Assembly: GCA_963838495.1 (NCBI GenBank) | Contig: CAWIRC010000001.1 | Location: forward strand, 744,001-808,000 | Reading direction: 5' to 3' | From: JBEKIK01 sp963838495 | Lineage (GTDB): Bacteria > Planctomycetota > Planctomycetia > Pirellulales > Thermoguttaceae | DNA: 64,000 nt | Shown here: piece by piece, positions 15,725 through 24,032 of the stretch | Layout: each line of letters begins with the position of its first letter | Position numbering within the stretch: position 1 is the stretch's first letter | The notes under the pieces: generated by a model | What the model was told of the DNA's origin: nothing | The model's input: the letters and a program-made list of their open reading frames with translations, nothing else | The model's database searches: none | Position numbers and translations under genes: made by a program

Positions 15725-15741
15725 TTACATTCCCGCAGGCG
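15697..15741 (-). terminator. Intrinsic terminator on the minus strand
   Basis: Read on the minus strand, CGCCTGCGGGAATGT (15727-15741) pairs with ACATTCCTGCGGGCG (15704-15718); the two mismatches on the plus strand become G-U pairs in the minus transcript. A T-run (complement of 15697-15703) follows. It includes the last codons of the small gene at 15721-15963. Confidence 0.8.
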
Positions 15742-15963
15742 AGTTTTCATCTCCACGGCTGTTAAAACAACCAGCGGAGCGGCATCGGAAACGGCAATCG
15801 AGAATACCGCAGCCTTCGCTTGCAAGCAAGAAACCAAGGCTTGAATCGATATACTGTTCGACGTTCCCGACGTTTCGATTTTTTCGGACGGTACATGCGT
15901 GACCTCATAAAAAATGGCCACGGCATGTCCGCCACGATCAAGCTCTTGCACACGACTACCCAT
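15721..15963 (-). CDS. Small hypothetical protein
   Basis: 80 residues on the minus strand. The frame is supported by an AGGG-like SD before the ATG and by a strong intrinsic terminator whose first arm contains its last codons. The middle has a hydrophobic stretch (AAVFSIAVSDAAPLVVLTAV), and the remainder is polar. No family is recognised. A longer frame on the same strand (15762-16076) competes and has no such support. Confidence 0.45.
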   Translation of the reverse strand: MGSRVQELDRGGHAVAIFYEVTHVPSEKIETSGTSNSISIQALVSCLQAKAAVFSIAVSDAAPLVVLTAVEMKTRLRECN

Positions 15964-16260
15964 TTAACCCTATTCATCACTTGATCAAGCGAGACCTCGG
16001 GTAAAGAGGCAACCGGACCACAGACGTCCCGCGTTAAAGCGGACACCCGTGGCCCTAGTGTGACAGCCATGTGCAACTATCAAATATATCACCTGATGCC
16101 GACTCGCGCCTACAGCCCCGAATTAGCGAGACGCTTTATCAATCTTGCCTAATCGGAAAAGTTTCACAACAAGTAAGATAGATCGGGAAAGATGCCGAGA
16201 AAAATTTTGGCTTAATCTATTGTGTTCTGAATCTGTTCGGCTAAAATGAATGTTGAGGTT
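15964..16260. other. Non-coding stretch before the excisionase-like gene
   Basis: I see no gene with coding character. The interval precedes the terminator at 16265-16302 and probably carries the promoter of a short untranslated RNA or of the HTH-integrase pair. Confidence 0.4.
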
Positions 16261-16264
16261 AAAC

Positions 16265-16302
16265 CGGATCACGGGCGTTCCCACGCCTTTGATCCGTTTT
16301 TT
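16265..16302 (+). terminator. Intrinsic terminator upstream of the HTH gene
   Basis: CGGATCA (16265-16271) pairs with TGATCCG (16290-16296) and an inner GGCGT/ACGCC stem extends it; six T follow. No plus-strand protein gene ends just before it, so it could end a small RNA or act as an attenuator for the genes that start 15 bp later. Confidence 0.75.
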
Positions 16303-16316
16303 ATTGGCCTCAATCT

Positions 16317-16592
16317 GTGAATATCCTGCTGAGTGAATCCGATCTGCGACCGCTGGTCGAAGCCGTCGTTGCCCTAACGCTCAATAAGCTAGGGGACGAA
16401 CGGCAGCGAATAGGGGACAAGCTGGCCTACAGCGAACCCGAAGCAGCGGCCCTGCTCAGTGTCAAGCCTCACGTACTCCGAGACGCCCGTCTACGCGGCG
16501 AAATCGAGGGTTTCAAGCTGGGTAAGGGCATGCGCTATGCCCGCGATGAATTATTGAGATTTCTAAGGAAGCATCAGACTTTTGACCGGTAG
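16317..16592 (+). CDS. Excisionase-like helix-turn-helix protein
   Basis: 91 residues with GTG start. Residues 36-88 (LAYSEPEAAALLSVKPHVLRDARLRGEIEGFKLGKGMRY) show the winged-helix pattern of excisionase/MerR-like small DNA-binding proteins. The integrase frame begins within its last codons. By position it is likely the recombination directionality factor or regulator of the adjacent integrase. A relic of a similar gene lies at 54509-54735. Confidence 0.75.
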   Translation: MNILLSESDLRPLVEAVVALTLNKLGDERQRIGDKLAYSEPEAAALLSVKPHVLRDARLRGEIEGFKLGKGMRYARDELLRFLRKHQTFDR

Positions 16593-16662
16593 GGGAGGAC
16601 TGCGCTACGGTAGCCCTGTCGTGTACTTTTCACAAACAGGGCCTGAATCGGAGACAACAATC

Positions 16663-17796
16663 ATGCGAGCATGGCTATATCAAGATCACCGGCAAAAACA
16701 AAAACACGGAGAAAATACCCCGTGGTCGGTGGGATGGATCGACCCGGACGGCAAACGCCGTTCCAAGAGGATAGGTAGCAAGTCCATGGCGGAAAAATTC
16801 CGCCGCAAGATCGAGGGGCAATTGGCGGCCGGTTTGTACAAAACAACCATCGGCAAGGTTTGGTCGGAGTTCCGCAAGGAATTCGAAACGAAAATTCTGG
16901 CTGCCCGCAAGCCCCGTGGCAGACAGGAAACACTCATTATATTGAACCATTTCCAGCGTATTGCGAAACCAACTAAGTTGGATCGGATCAAGACAACCAC
17001 CATTGACGACTATATCGCCAAGCGGCGAAAAGAACCGGGGCGAAAGCCCGAATCAAAAGTAGCACTGCACACCCTTGATAAAGAGTTGCGGGCTATCCGG
17101 GCCGTACTAAACGTGGCCCACGATTGGGGCTACTTACCTGATGTACCCAAATTCCGCCGGATCAAATTGCCGGAGGCCATGCCTCGGCCGATTACTTCCA
17201 AAGATTTCGAAGCCATTTATAATGCCTGCGACGTGGCAACCATGCCAAAAGACCTTCCTTTTCCTCCGTCCGAATGGTGGCAAGCTATATTGATATTTGC
17301 CATCACCACCGGTTGGCGAAAGGAGGAAATTTTAGAATTTCGCCGGGAAGACCTCGACCTGGAGCGGGGAGCCGTACTTACCCGGGCATCCGACAACAAA
17401 GGAGGCCGCGATGATGTGGATTTTCTCCCCGAAGCAACCATCCAGCATATCCGCCGGATCGCCTGCTTCGAACCAAAGATTTTTCCCTGGCCGCACGATC
17501 TTCGGACGTTCGATGTAGAGTTTCACCGAATCCAGAAGGCGGCCGGAATAAACCTGCCGTGCAAAATCCAACAAGAGCATGTTTGTACGGATACTTGCCA
17601 TTATTATGGCATGCATGATCTTAGGCGGGCCTATGCCACTGAAAATTGCGACAGCCTGCCGCTACCAGTGCTTCAAAAGAAGATGAGGCATAAAGATATT
17701 CAAACCACGATGCGGTACGTGGAAACCGCCCGCAAGATGAAAAAGGCGGCCGAAGCGGTCTACGTTCCGAGCTTCCTGAGTGCAAAAATTAATTGA
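16663..17796 (+). CDS. Tyrosine recombinase (integrase) beside tRNA-Arg
   Basis: 377 residues from the ATG at 16663 (GGAG upstream); the frame is open from 16582. The N-terminal ~60 residues hold a basic arm-type DNA-binding domain (WSVGWIDPDGKRRSKRIG), followed by a SAM-like core-binding domain. The catalytic domain shows the first Arg in TTGWRKEEI, HDLRRAYA (His-x-x-Arg) and MRHKDIQTTMRYVE with the second His and the nucleophilic Tyr. It catalyses site-specific integration and excision. Its 3' end lies 44 bp from the 3' end of an intact tRNA-Arg, the classical attachment position, so the integrated element should extend to the left. Confidence 0.92.
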   Translation: MRAWLYQDHRQKQKHGENTPWSVGWIDPDGKRRSKRIGSKSMAEKFRRKIEGQLAAGLYKTTIGKVWSEFRKEFETKILAARKPRGRQETLIILNHFQRIAKPTKLDRIKTTTIDDYIAKRRKEPGRKPESKVALHTLDKELRAIRAVLNVAHDWGYLPDVPKFRRIKLPEAMPRPITSKDFEAIYNACDVATMPKDLPFPPSEWWQAILIFAITTGWRKEEILEFRREDLDLERGAVLTRASDNKGGRDDVDFLPEATIQHIRRIACFEPKIFPWPHDLRTFDVEFHRIQKAAGINLPCKIQQEHVCTDTCHYYGMHDLRRAYATENCDSLPLPVLQKKMRHKDIQTTMRYVETARKMKKAAEAVYVPSFLSAKIN

Positions 17797-17839
17797 GTGT
17801 TTATTGAGTGTTGGGAGGTTGGTGTCGTCGTAAGTCAGT

Positions 17840-17912
17840 ATCCCCGTCGTGATTCGAACACGAAACCTTCGGCTCCGGAGGCCGACGCTCTATCCAATTG
17901 AGCTACGGGGAC
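17840..17912 (-). tRNA. tRNA-Arg (anticodon CCG)
   Basis: Read on the minus strand it folds as a full cloverleaf: GUCCCCG/CGGGGAU acceptor, D-arm GCUC...GAGC, anticodon stem UCGGC/GCCGA with loop CUCCGGA (anticodon CCG), and T-arm with UUCGAAU. The CCA end is not encoded. Its 3' end faces the integrase gene, so the tRNA 3' part is the probable attachment core. I see no second copy of this 3' segment in the window. Confidence 0.95.
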
Positions 17913-18497
17913 GAAATTCTTCTCAACTCGGCAAAAAAGTGTGTTTAGAGGAATATAGAGGAAAATTTTACGTCTATCTCCAAAGGTTGTCAACACTTAC
18001 AAAACCATCGTTTTTGGGCCTTAAAGTGCAAATAGAGGAAAAGAGAGGAAATTCGTAACGTTTTAGGGGAAAGTAGTATGACACCACGGTAGACACCACG
18101 GGCAAAAAAAGAGCACCGTGGAGAGCACCGAAATATGGTGGTTAATTAGGAATCCCGGAAAAGACTTGAGTTGATGGGACAGTCACACCTCAGTCCCAAT
18201 TACCACTGGTAATCGCGCCAGGGTGTGGAGTTACAAGACACCAGTGGCCAGGATGGTAGCCAGTTCAGAAAGACACTTGTTAGACTTTAAAATAACATAA
18301 TCATATATGAATTGCACGGAACATCTTGGTGTGGGATGCCGCCTGTGGATTAGTTTCGCTTATTCTTGCCTATGAACGATTTTTCAAATTGAATGATAAA
18401 GTGACAAATTGGATGAGATTACAGACTGACAAATTTATGTACTTTTTATGGCAATAACCTTGTTCTGAACAGGACGAAGTCAAGCAAGAATACGAAA
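17913..18497. other. Intergenic region right of tRNA-Arg, with a repeated block
   Basis: No gene is supported. The block at about 17976-18083 is similar to 56132-56226: both share AAAGGTTGTCAAC, CTTA, AAACCAT, AGGAAATTCG and ATGAC in the same order. A direct repeat GACACCACGG occurs twice near 18078-18100. The remainder is featureless up to the terminator of the PEP-CTERM gene. Confidence 0.5.
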
Positions 18498-18530
18498 ACC
18501 CGCTCCTGTGCCGGGTACACTGGAGCGGGT
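18498..18530 (-). terminator. Terminator hairpin of the large PEP-CTERM gene
   Basis: ACCCGCTCC (18498-18506) and GGAGCGGGT (18522-18530) form a 9-bp stem with a 15-nt loop, with a short T-run on the minus strand. It lies about 85 bp after the stop of the minus-strand gene. Confidence 0.65.
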
Positions 18531-18615
18531 AAGTGTGTTTAAGGGTTAATCTTTTTTTAAATCTGCCGGGGCGGCAGTTTTGCTGCCACCCCAATAATGG
18601 ATTGGTTTTCATGGT

Positions 18616-20664
18616 TTACCGGCTGCGGCGCCAGTAAAATCCCAGTCCCATGACGGCTAGCAAGAGCATGGCCCAAGTGGACGGTTCTGGAACTGGAGAT
18701 ATCGAGCCCAGGCCTGCTGATGGACCGCCCGGGATGGCGGCGATGGTCAGCGTGGCCCCGGCGCCGAGTGTCAAGGTGCCTTGGGAAACGGACGTGGCTG
18801 TTACTGTGCTGCCAGCCAGGAGGTTTGTGGTGCCTGTGCCGCTGATAGTGCCCACGGTGTGGGTGCCGCCGTTGACTTGGAAAATAGCGGTAGTTGAGGA
18901 CGTGGATATAGCTGAGGCCGTGGCGATCTGGCCCGTGGAGGCCAATTCCAGCGTGCCGTTGCTGATGTTGGTGGCGCCGGTGTAGGTGTTGACTGCGGAG
19001 AGTATCCATTTGCCCGTGCCGGACTTCGTTAATGAAGTGGCCGATACGACTGCCGCATCGCCGATGATTTCGGCGATGGAGTTGCTGCCGGTGTTGGAAC
19101 CGGTGAGCGTCAAGGTGCGGGCGCCAGTGCCTGTAAAGGCTATCGCGGCGGTATTAGTCCAACTGACGGTTCCAGCGCCGGAGGAGTCTAGAGCGCCGGC
19201 CAAGGCGCCCGTGCCCAAGGTGAAGAGCCGCTCGGTGGTGGCGGCAGTCGAGCCGATGTATCTCAGCGTTCCGCCGTTAAGGACCAGATTGGACGCGTTA
19301 CTGGTGGAAGCGCCGATTCCGCTAGGTGACCCGCCGGCCGCCAAGGCGTCAACTTCCAGCGTTCCGCCGTTAATCGTGGTGGAACCTGTGTAGATGTTTT
19401 GCGCGCCTAGCAGGCTTTGCTTGGCGGAGCTGGTTTTAACCAGCGACAAAACGCCGGGCAGGATAGTAACGGTAGGTTGTTGATTGCGGATCGTGCCGTT
19501 GTACGAGCAGTCGGTGCTTGTATTCAAGGTCAACACGCTGCTGTTGTTAGAACCGTAGTAGAACAGTTCGACCACGCCGGAGCCGTCGGGATTGCTGATC
19601 CCGCCTATGGTGTCGCTGTAGCCGTTGAGGTCCAGCCAGGGGGTATTGCCGCTGGCGCCGGCAAAGCTGACGATGCCAGTGTCAGCAATTTGATTGTCTC
19701 CCTGGTAGCTGACCACTGTTCCGCCGGAGGCGGGAGCGATGTTCAGGTTGTGAGGAATGGCGATCGCTCCCCCGGATTTTTGCAGATATAGGGTCCCACC
19801 ACCGTTGAGGACCGTTGTACCGCTGTAGTTGTTGGATGAGGAGCCTGTGAAGTAAATAACTCCGCCATCCTGTCTCGCGCTGCCGTCGAAAAGGAAAGTC
19901 GCCGGCTTGGTCAAATCGCCGGTGCCGGTTATTGCGCCGGAAAAATAAGTTGTCGTGACGTGCCAATCTGACGGCGTGGCGGCTACTATGTATGAACTGG
20001 CGATCAGATTAATCGGGCCGGCATACGTTTGCGGCGCCGAATCGTCGTTTTGCGTAGCGCCGACCGTGCCGCCGTTGAGCGTAATGCTGTTGTTAACGAC
20101 AGGCCCCGTGCCGGCTATGTTCTGTGCACAACCCCATCCTGCGTCAGGAGGGCCCCACATGCCGAGTCGCCCGCCCGCGTTGACGGTTATGGGGGTCAGG
20201 AAGCTGCCATCGCTGGTTCCCAAGACCGTTCCAACCAATGCGTTGTCCCATTCGATGGTAACTTCGCCTTGGTTGATTTCCAAAGCGCTCAGATCAACAT
20301 GTCCCAGGTCGTTGAGCCACACAACGTTGGTTCCGGTTTTTGTTAGTTTATGATGGTTGCCGTTCAAGTAGGCGACCGTCGTCCCCCCGGCCGTCCAACG
20401 GCCGATCTCCCAACGGCCGGTGCCGCCGACCGTGGCGTCGCCGGTCATCGTGACATAATGCATGTCTGCGTTGTAAGCACCGGCGCCATTATTGACGATA
20501 GCTCCATTGCCTTTGATCGTAATCGGTTCGCTCCGGAGGGCATCGCTGGTATTGCCGTTTATATCTAGAGTCCCGCCATCAATGGTGGTGGGAGCGGTAA
20601 TGCCCAAGGTGTTGTCGCCAAGAGCCGTGGCGCTGCTCGCCCTCAACGTGCCGCCGGTAATCAA
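18616..20664 (-). CDS. Fragment 4 (C-terminal) of a giant PEP-CTERM beta-repeat surface protein
   Basis: 682 codons in this frame. It consists of autotransporter-associated beta-strand repeats (G-x-L-x-K-x-G-x-G-x-W-x-L, N-T-Y-T-G-x-T-x-I, G-G-T-L). It ends with the PEP-CTERM signal: PVPEPSTW, a hydrophobic helix (AMLLLAVMGLGFY) and the basic tail WRRSR, the substrate of an exosortase. The true start is not here: the frame joins fragment 3 near 20670-20690, where the sense continues in another frame (TGSVVSEQS then ITGGTLRAS). It is the last part of one gene running from 26020 to 18616. Confidence 0.8.
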   Translation of the reverse strand: MITGGTLRASSATALGDNTLGITAPTTIDGGTLDINGNTSDALRSEPITIKGNGAIVNNGAGAYNADMHYVTMTGDATVGGTGRWEIGRWTAGGTTVAYLNGNHHKLTKTGTNVVWLNDLGHVDLSALEINQGEVTIEWDNALVGTVLGTSDGSFLTPITVNAGGRLGMWGPPDAGWGCAQNIAGTGPVVNNSITLNGGTVGATQNDDSAPQTYAGPINLIASSYIVAATPSDWHVTTTYFSGAITGTGDLTKPATFLFDGSARQDGGVIYFTGSSSNNYSGTTVLNGGGTLYLQKSGGAIAIPHNLNIAPASGGTVVSYQGDNQIADTGIVSFAGASGNTPWLDLNGYSDTIGGISNPDGSGVVELFYYGSNNSSVLTLNTSTDCSYNGTIRNQQPTVTILPGVLSLVKTSSAKQSLLGAQNIYTGSTTINGGTLEVDALAAGGSPSGIGASTSNASNLVLNGGTLRYIGSTAATTERLFTLGTGALAGALDSSGAGTVSWTNTAAIAFTGTGARTLTLTGSNTGSNSIAEIIGDAAVVSATSLTKSGTGKWILSAVNTYTGATNISNGTLELASTGQIATASAISTSSTTAIFQVNGGTHTVGTISGTGTTNLLAGSTVTATSVSQGTLTLGAGATLTIAAIPGGPSAGLGSISPVPEPSTWAMLLLAVMGLGFYWRRSR

Positions 20665-23197
20665 AACAGGACTGTTCGGACACGACTGAACCGGTAACGA
20701 TCAGCGTGCCGTTGGTGACGGTGGTAGTACCGGTATAATCGTTGGTCGTGGCGAGAGTGGCAGTTCCGGTGCCGCTTTTGGTCAAGCCCGTGGAACCGCT
20801 GATTTTGCCCGTGCCGGAGATGCTGTAAGTAGCTGTGTTATTAGATATCGTGACCGACATTGGCTTTACGGTGGAATTAAGGGTAACCGAGTACACAGAC
20901 GCTGGTGAGTCGGTAAAAGACACATCGTCGGACTGATAGAACATATTGCTTGCACCGCCGCCGGTCCACGGAGATGTGTTCAAGACGTCCCAAGTGCTGT
21001 TGCCGGTTGCTCCAGCCCAGGTCAACGATGCATTATTGCCAGACACGCTCAAACTGACAGAGCCGCCGGCTCCGGACGTTACGGACGGAGTGATCGTATA
21101 ACGTGTTTGGTTGGCGACTTTAACGCCGGCAATTGTACCGGTCAAGGTCTTGGTAACAGGAACGCTGGCAACCGTGTAACTGGCGGCGGTCGGCGGGCTG
21201 ACAAATGTGGGGGCGATAACGGTCTCAGTACCCGCGCCGCCGCTTAGCGTAAGATTGCCCAGGACATTTAAGAGATCGCCGTTGCTGCCGTCTATTTCGT
21301 AATTAATGTTGTCGCTGCCGGCCAGCGTAAAATTGCTGTTGATCGTCAAAGTTCCCACGGAATTGCCGGGGCTGAACGTTGAGCCGGCCGCGTCGGTGAC
21401 GCTCCCATTGACGGCGCCGGCGCCGGCCAAGGTCTGGCTTGCGCCGAGGGCTATGGAGCCCGCGGCCGAGACATCCAACGTGCCGCTTTTAACGTTGATG
21501 AGCGGGCTGGAGCTAATCGTACCGGAAGCTCCCAGGGCCAAAACGCCGCCGTTAACGGTAGTATCGCCCGTGTAGGTGTTGGCCGCGTTTAAGGTCCAGG
21601 TGCCTCCGCCGGATTTGTTGACATAGAGCTTGCCCGTGCCGGTGCCGTTTCCAATAATGCCGTTTACAACGCCGGTGCCCGCCCCTTGCAGGAACAGGTA
21701 CCTGGGCGTTGCGTCGCCGGAGTTATTAGTAACGGCATTCATCGTAAGAGTGTCAGCCTTTGATTCGATGACAAATTGGTTTCCACCGGTAGTCAGCGAA
21801 ACCGTGCCGCCGATTGTGTTGTTGCCGCTTATGCTGGACAGGCCCACGGGCATAGTCGGCATGGTATTGCGGCCGTTAAGGGCAACAGTTGCGGTTGCGG
21901 GAGTAGTGACGCCATTGGCAAGTTCCAACCGGGCCAGAGAAATGCCGCCGGAAAGGTTAATGGAGGCAACGTTGCTAACCGCACTGGTATTCGATATCCG
22001 CAGCGCTCCATTGTTGAGGGCCGGATTGGTCGTCAAACCGATAGCAGCGTAAGACATACCGCCGCCAGCCCAGAGGGCGCCGGAGAAGGATGGATTGTTG
22101 CCGTTTAGAGTTATAGTGCCGGAGCCCCAGTTGGCAACGGTACCCGAGCCGACTATGGCGGCGTCGGTTATTGTGATGTCATTCGTGGTATTGAAAGCCA
22201 GTTGGGCGTTGAGGTTAATCGTATTAGCGGACCCAAGGGGCATACTGCCGACCCCAGCATTGCCGATTTGCAGCGTGCTTCGGCCTCCGGTGCCTTCAAC
22301 GTTGATAGTCGTGGTACCGGACCAATTGTTGCCGCTGCCGGCTAAAATCACCACGCCGCCGGTGTACCAGTCATTGGGCAATCCTCCCGGCAAGCTGGAT
22401 ATGTTAATCGTAAGATTTCCGCTGCCCGTCACAGGGCCGGTGATCATGAAGTCCTTGTCCCAATAGCGGCAGATGATGGTGCTGTCGGCAGTCAAAGTGA
22501 CCGGGCTGTTCAGGGTCTGATGACCGTCATCGCCCAGCAGATTTCCGCCATTGAGTGTTACACCTGCCAGGTTGGTGATCCAAGATCCGCCGGCATTGCC
22601 CCATATTGCCAATGTACCGCCCGAGTCAACGGTGGCAGTGGCGGTAGAGGCGCCCAGGGCGGTGTTATTTCTGATGGTCTGAGGCAGATTGTTGCCGTTG
22701 CCGGCGGGGAACTGGTTGTAAGCCCAAAGTATGCCGTTATTGACGGTGGTGTTTCCCGTAAAGGTATTGTAATTCGACAGGGTCCAATTTCCAACGCCGG
22801 TTTTATACACGGAGGTCGATCCGCCGGCCCCATCCGCAATCAGCGCCGCGATGGTATTGCTGGCGTTGCTGACGCCGTTTAATAGGGCGGCATTAGTCCC
22901 GGTAAGTGTCAAGATCCGCGATCCGGAACCTGTATAGGCCATTGCGCCGGCGTTGGAGAAATTCAATCTCGCGGTGCCGGAGGCATCGATGGTTCCGCCC
23001 GACGTGCCTAAGGTGAACAGGCGGTCGGTGCTGACGCCGGCGCCGGTGTATTGCAGGGCGCCGCCGTTGAGGACCAAGTTGGCGGCGGCGTTAGATGAAA
23101 GCGCCGATGTTGCTGTTTGTGCCGCCACTGGCGAGCGAAGACACGATGAGGGTTCCACCCAGGATCGAGGTCGAGCCCGTATAGGTGTTGGTGACAT
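20579..23197 (-). CDS. Fragment 3 of the giant PEP-CTERM beta-repeat protein
   Basis: 872 codons, of which those between about 20690 and 23100 are meaningful. They encode repeats of the autotransporter-associated beta-strand type, including NTYTGDTTVNGGVLALG and the spacer GSVTDAAGSTFSPGNSVGTL seen in such proteins. The first ~35 residues (Arg/Pro-rich) and the last ~25 (His/Arg-rich) are out-of-frame readings beyond the frameshifts. No catalytic domain is visible; the product would be a long beta-helical surface stalk or adhesin. Confidence 0.75.
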   Translation of the reverse strand: MSPTPIRARPRSWVEPSSCLRSPVAAQTATSALSSNAAANLVLNGGALQYTGAGVSTDRLFTLGTSGGTIDASGTARLNFSNAGAMAYTGSGSRILTLTGTNAALLNGVSNASNTIAALIADGAGGSTSVYKTGVGNWTLSNYNTFTGNTTVNNGILWAYNQFPAGNGNNLPQTIRNNTALGASTATATVDSGGTLAIWGNAGGSWITNLAGVTLNGGNLLGDDGHQTLNSPVTLTADSTIICRYWDKDFMITGPVTGSGNLTINISSLPGGLPNDWYTGGVVILAGSGNNWSGTTTINVEGTGGRSTLQIGNAGVGSMPLGSANTINLNAQLAFNTTNDITITDAAIVGSGTVANWGSGTITLNGNNPSFSGALWAGGGMSYAAIGLTTNPALNNGALRISNTSAVSNVASINLSGGISLARLELANGVTTPATATVALNGRNTMPTMPVGLSSISGNNTIGGTVSLTTGGNQFVIESKADTLTMNAVTNNSGDATPRYLFLQGAGTGVVNGIIGNGTGTGKLYVNKSGGGTWTLNAANTYTGDTTVNGGVLALGASGTISSSPLINVKSGTLDVSAAGSIALGASQTLAGAGAVNGSVTDAAGSTFSPGNSVGTLTINSNFTLAGSDNINYEIDGSNGDLLNVLGNLTLSGGAGTETVIAPTFVSPPTAASYTVASVPVTKTLTGTIAGVKVANQTRYTITPSVTSGAGGSVSLSVSGNNASLTWAGATGNSTWDVLNTSPWTGGGASNMFYQSDDVSFTDSPASVYSVTLNSTVKPMSVTISNNTATYSISGTGKISGSTGLTKSGTGTATLATTNDYTGTTTVTNGTLIVTGSVVSEQSCFDYRRHVEGEQRHGSWRQHLGHYRSHHH

Positions 23198-24032
23198 TCA
23201 TCGTGACTATATTCGAGCCTTGTTGCACGAACGCGCCCGTGCCGCTGATGGCGCCGGTAAAAGTGAAGGAATCGGGGCGGTTGAAGATCAGCGTACCGTT
23301 GTCAAGGATGCTTCGATTATTGGGGATAGCGCCGGAGTTGACGCCGTCGCCGATTTGCAGGGTTCCGGAGTTGATATTTATGGCTCCGGTGAAATCGTTG
23401 GCCGTGGTGTTGGCCAGTGTGACCTTGCCCGAGCCGCTTAGGGTCAGTCCGGTTGTGCCGCTTAAATAACCTGCACCGCCCAGGGTGTAATTCTTGGTGT
23501 TGTTGAGGAAGGTCAGGCTGCCCGGCTGGAGTTTTGTGGTGAGGTTGATGTTCGGCGAGTTCGAGCCGGTGTCGTCGAACGTAACCAGGTCGCCGTCGAA
23601 ATAGTATTGCGGTCCGGACCCGGTCCAATTTTTCGTGGTATTGATGTCCCAGGCGTTGCCGGACAGTCCGCCGGCCCAGGTGAGGTTCATGGCCGATCCG
23701 CCGGCTACGATGAGTTCGATTTCCTTGAGACCGGAATTCCAATTCAAACTAAGGGTCTGACGGCCGAGAATCACACCGCTGCGAATGAAGTTGATGTTAG
23801 GATCGGCGTTAAAGTTTGTGTATGTGCCGTATTTAATCAATGGGTATGTGCCACTGTTGATAGTCGGCTGCAAAAGCGAAATATCGATGTCAACCTTGTT
23901 AGCCGAGTTACTGGCGTTGAAGTTCCCGATAACGGTGACCAAATCGCTTGTCGCGGCTGTCGTTTGTGCAAGATCGAATTTAATGATGTTGCCGGCGCCG
24001 TTATTTAGTTTCAGATCGTTGTTGAAAGTCAA
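23091..24032 (-). CDS. Fragment 2 of the giant PEP-CTERM beta-repeat protein
   Basis: 313 codons. It contains MNLTWAGGLSGNAWDINTT and GAITINSGTLQIGDG-like repeat motifs that continue fragment 1. The frame ends in SNIGAFI, where the sense expects SNIGA joined to SNAAANLVLNGG of fragment 3, so a small indel lies near 23098-23108. The apparent ATG start is internal. Confidence 0.75.
   Translation of the reverse strand: MTFNNDLKLNNGAGNIIKFDLAQTTAATSDLVTVIGNFNASNSANKVDIDISLLQPTINSGTYPLIKYGTYTNFNADPNINFIRSGVILGRQTLSLNWNSGLKEIELIVAGGSAMNLTWAGGLSGNAWDINTTKNWTGSGPQYYFDGDLVTFDDTGSNSPNINLTTKLQPGSLTFLNNTKNYTLGGAGYLSGTTGLTLSGSGKVTLANTTANDFTGAININSGTLQIGDGVNSGAIPNNRSILDNGTLIFNRPDSFTFTGAISGTGAFVQQGSNIVTMNVTNTYTGSTSILGGTLIVSSLASGGTNSNIGAFI

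Noticed and set aside
15762..16076. 104-codon minus frame
   Set aside because: It overlaps the 80-codon frame that is better supported by SD and terminator position.
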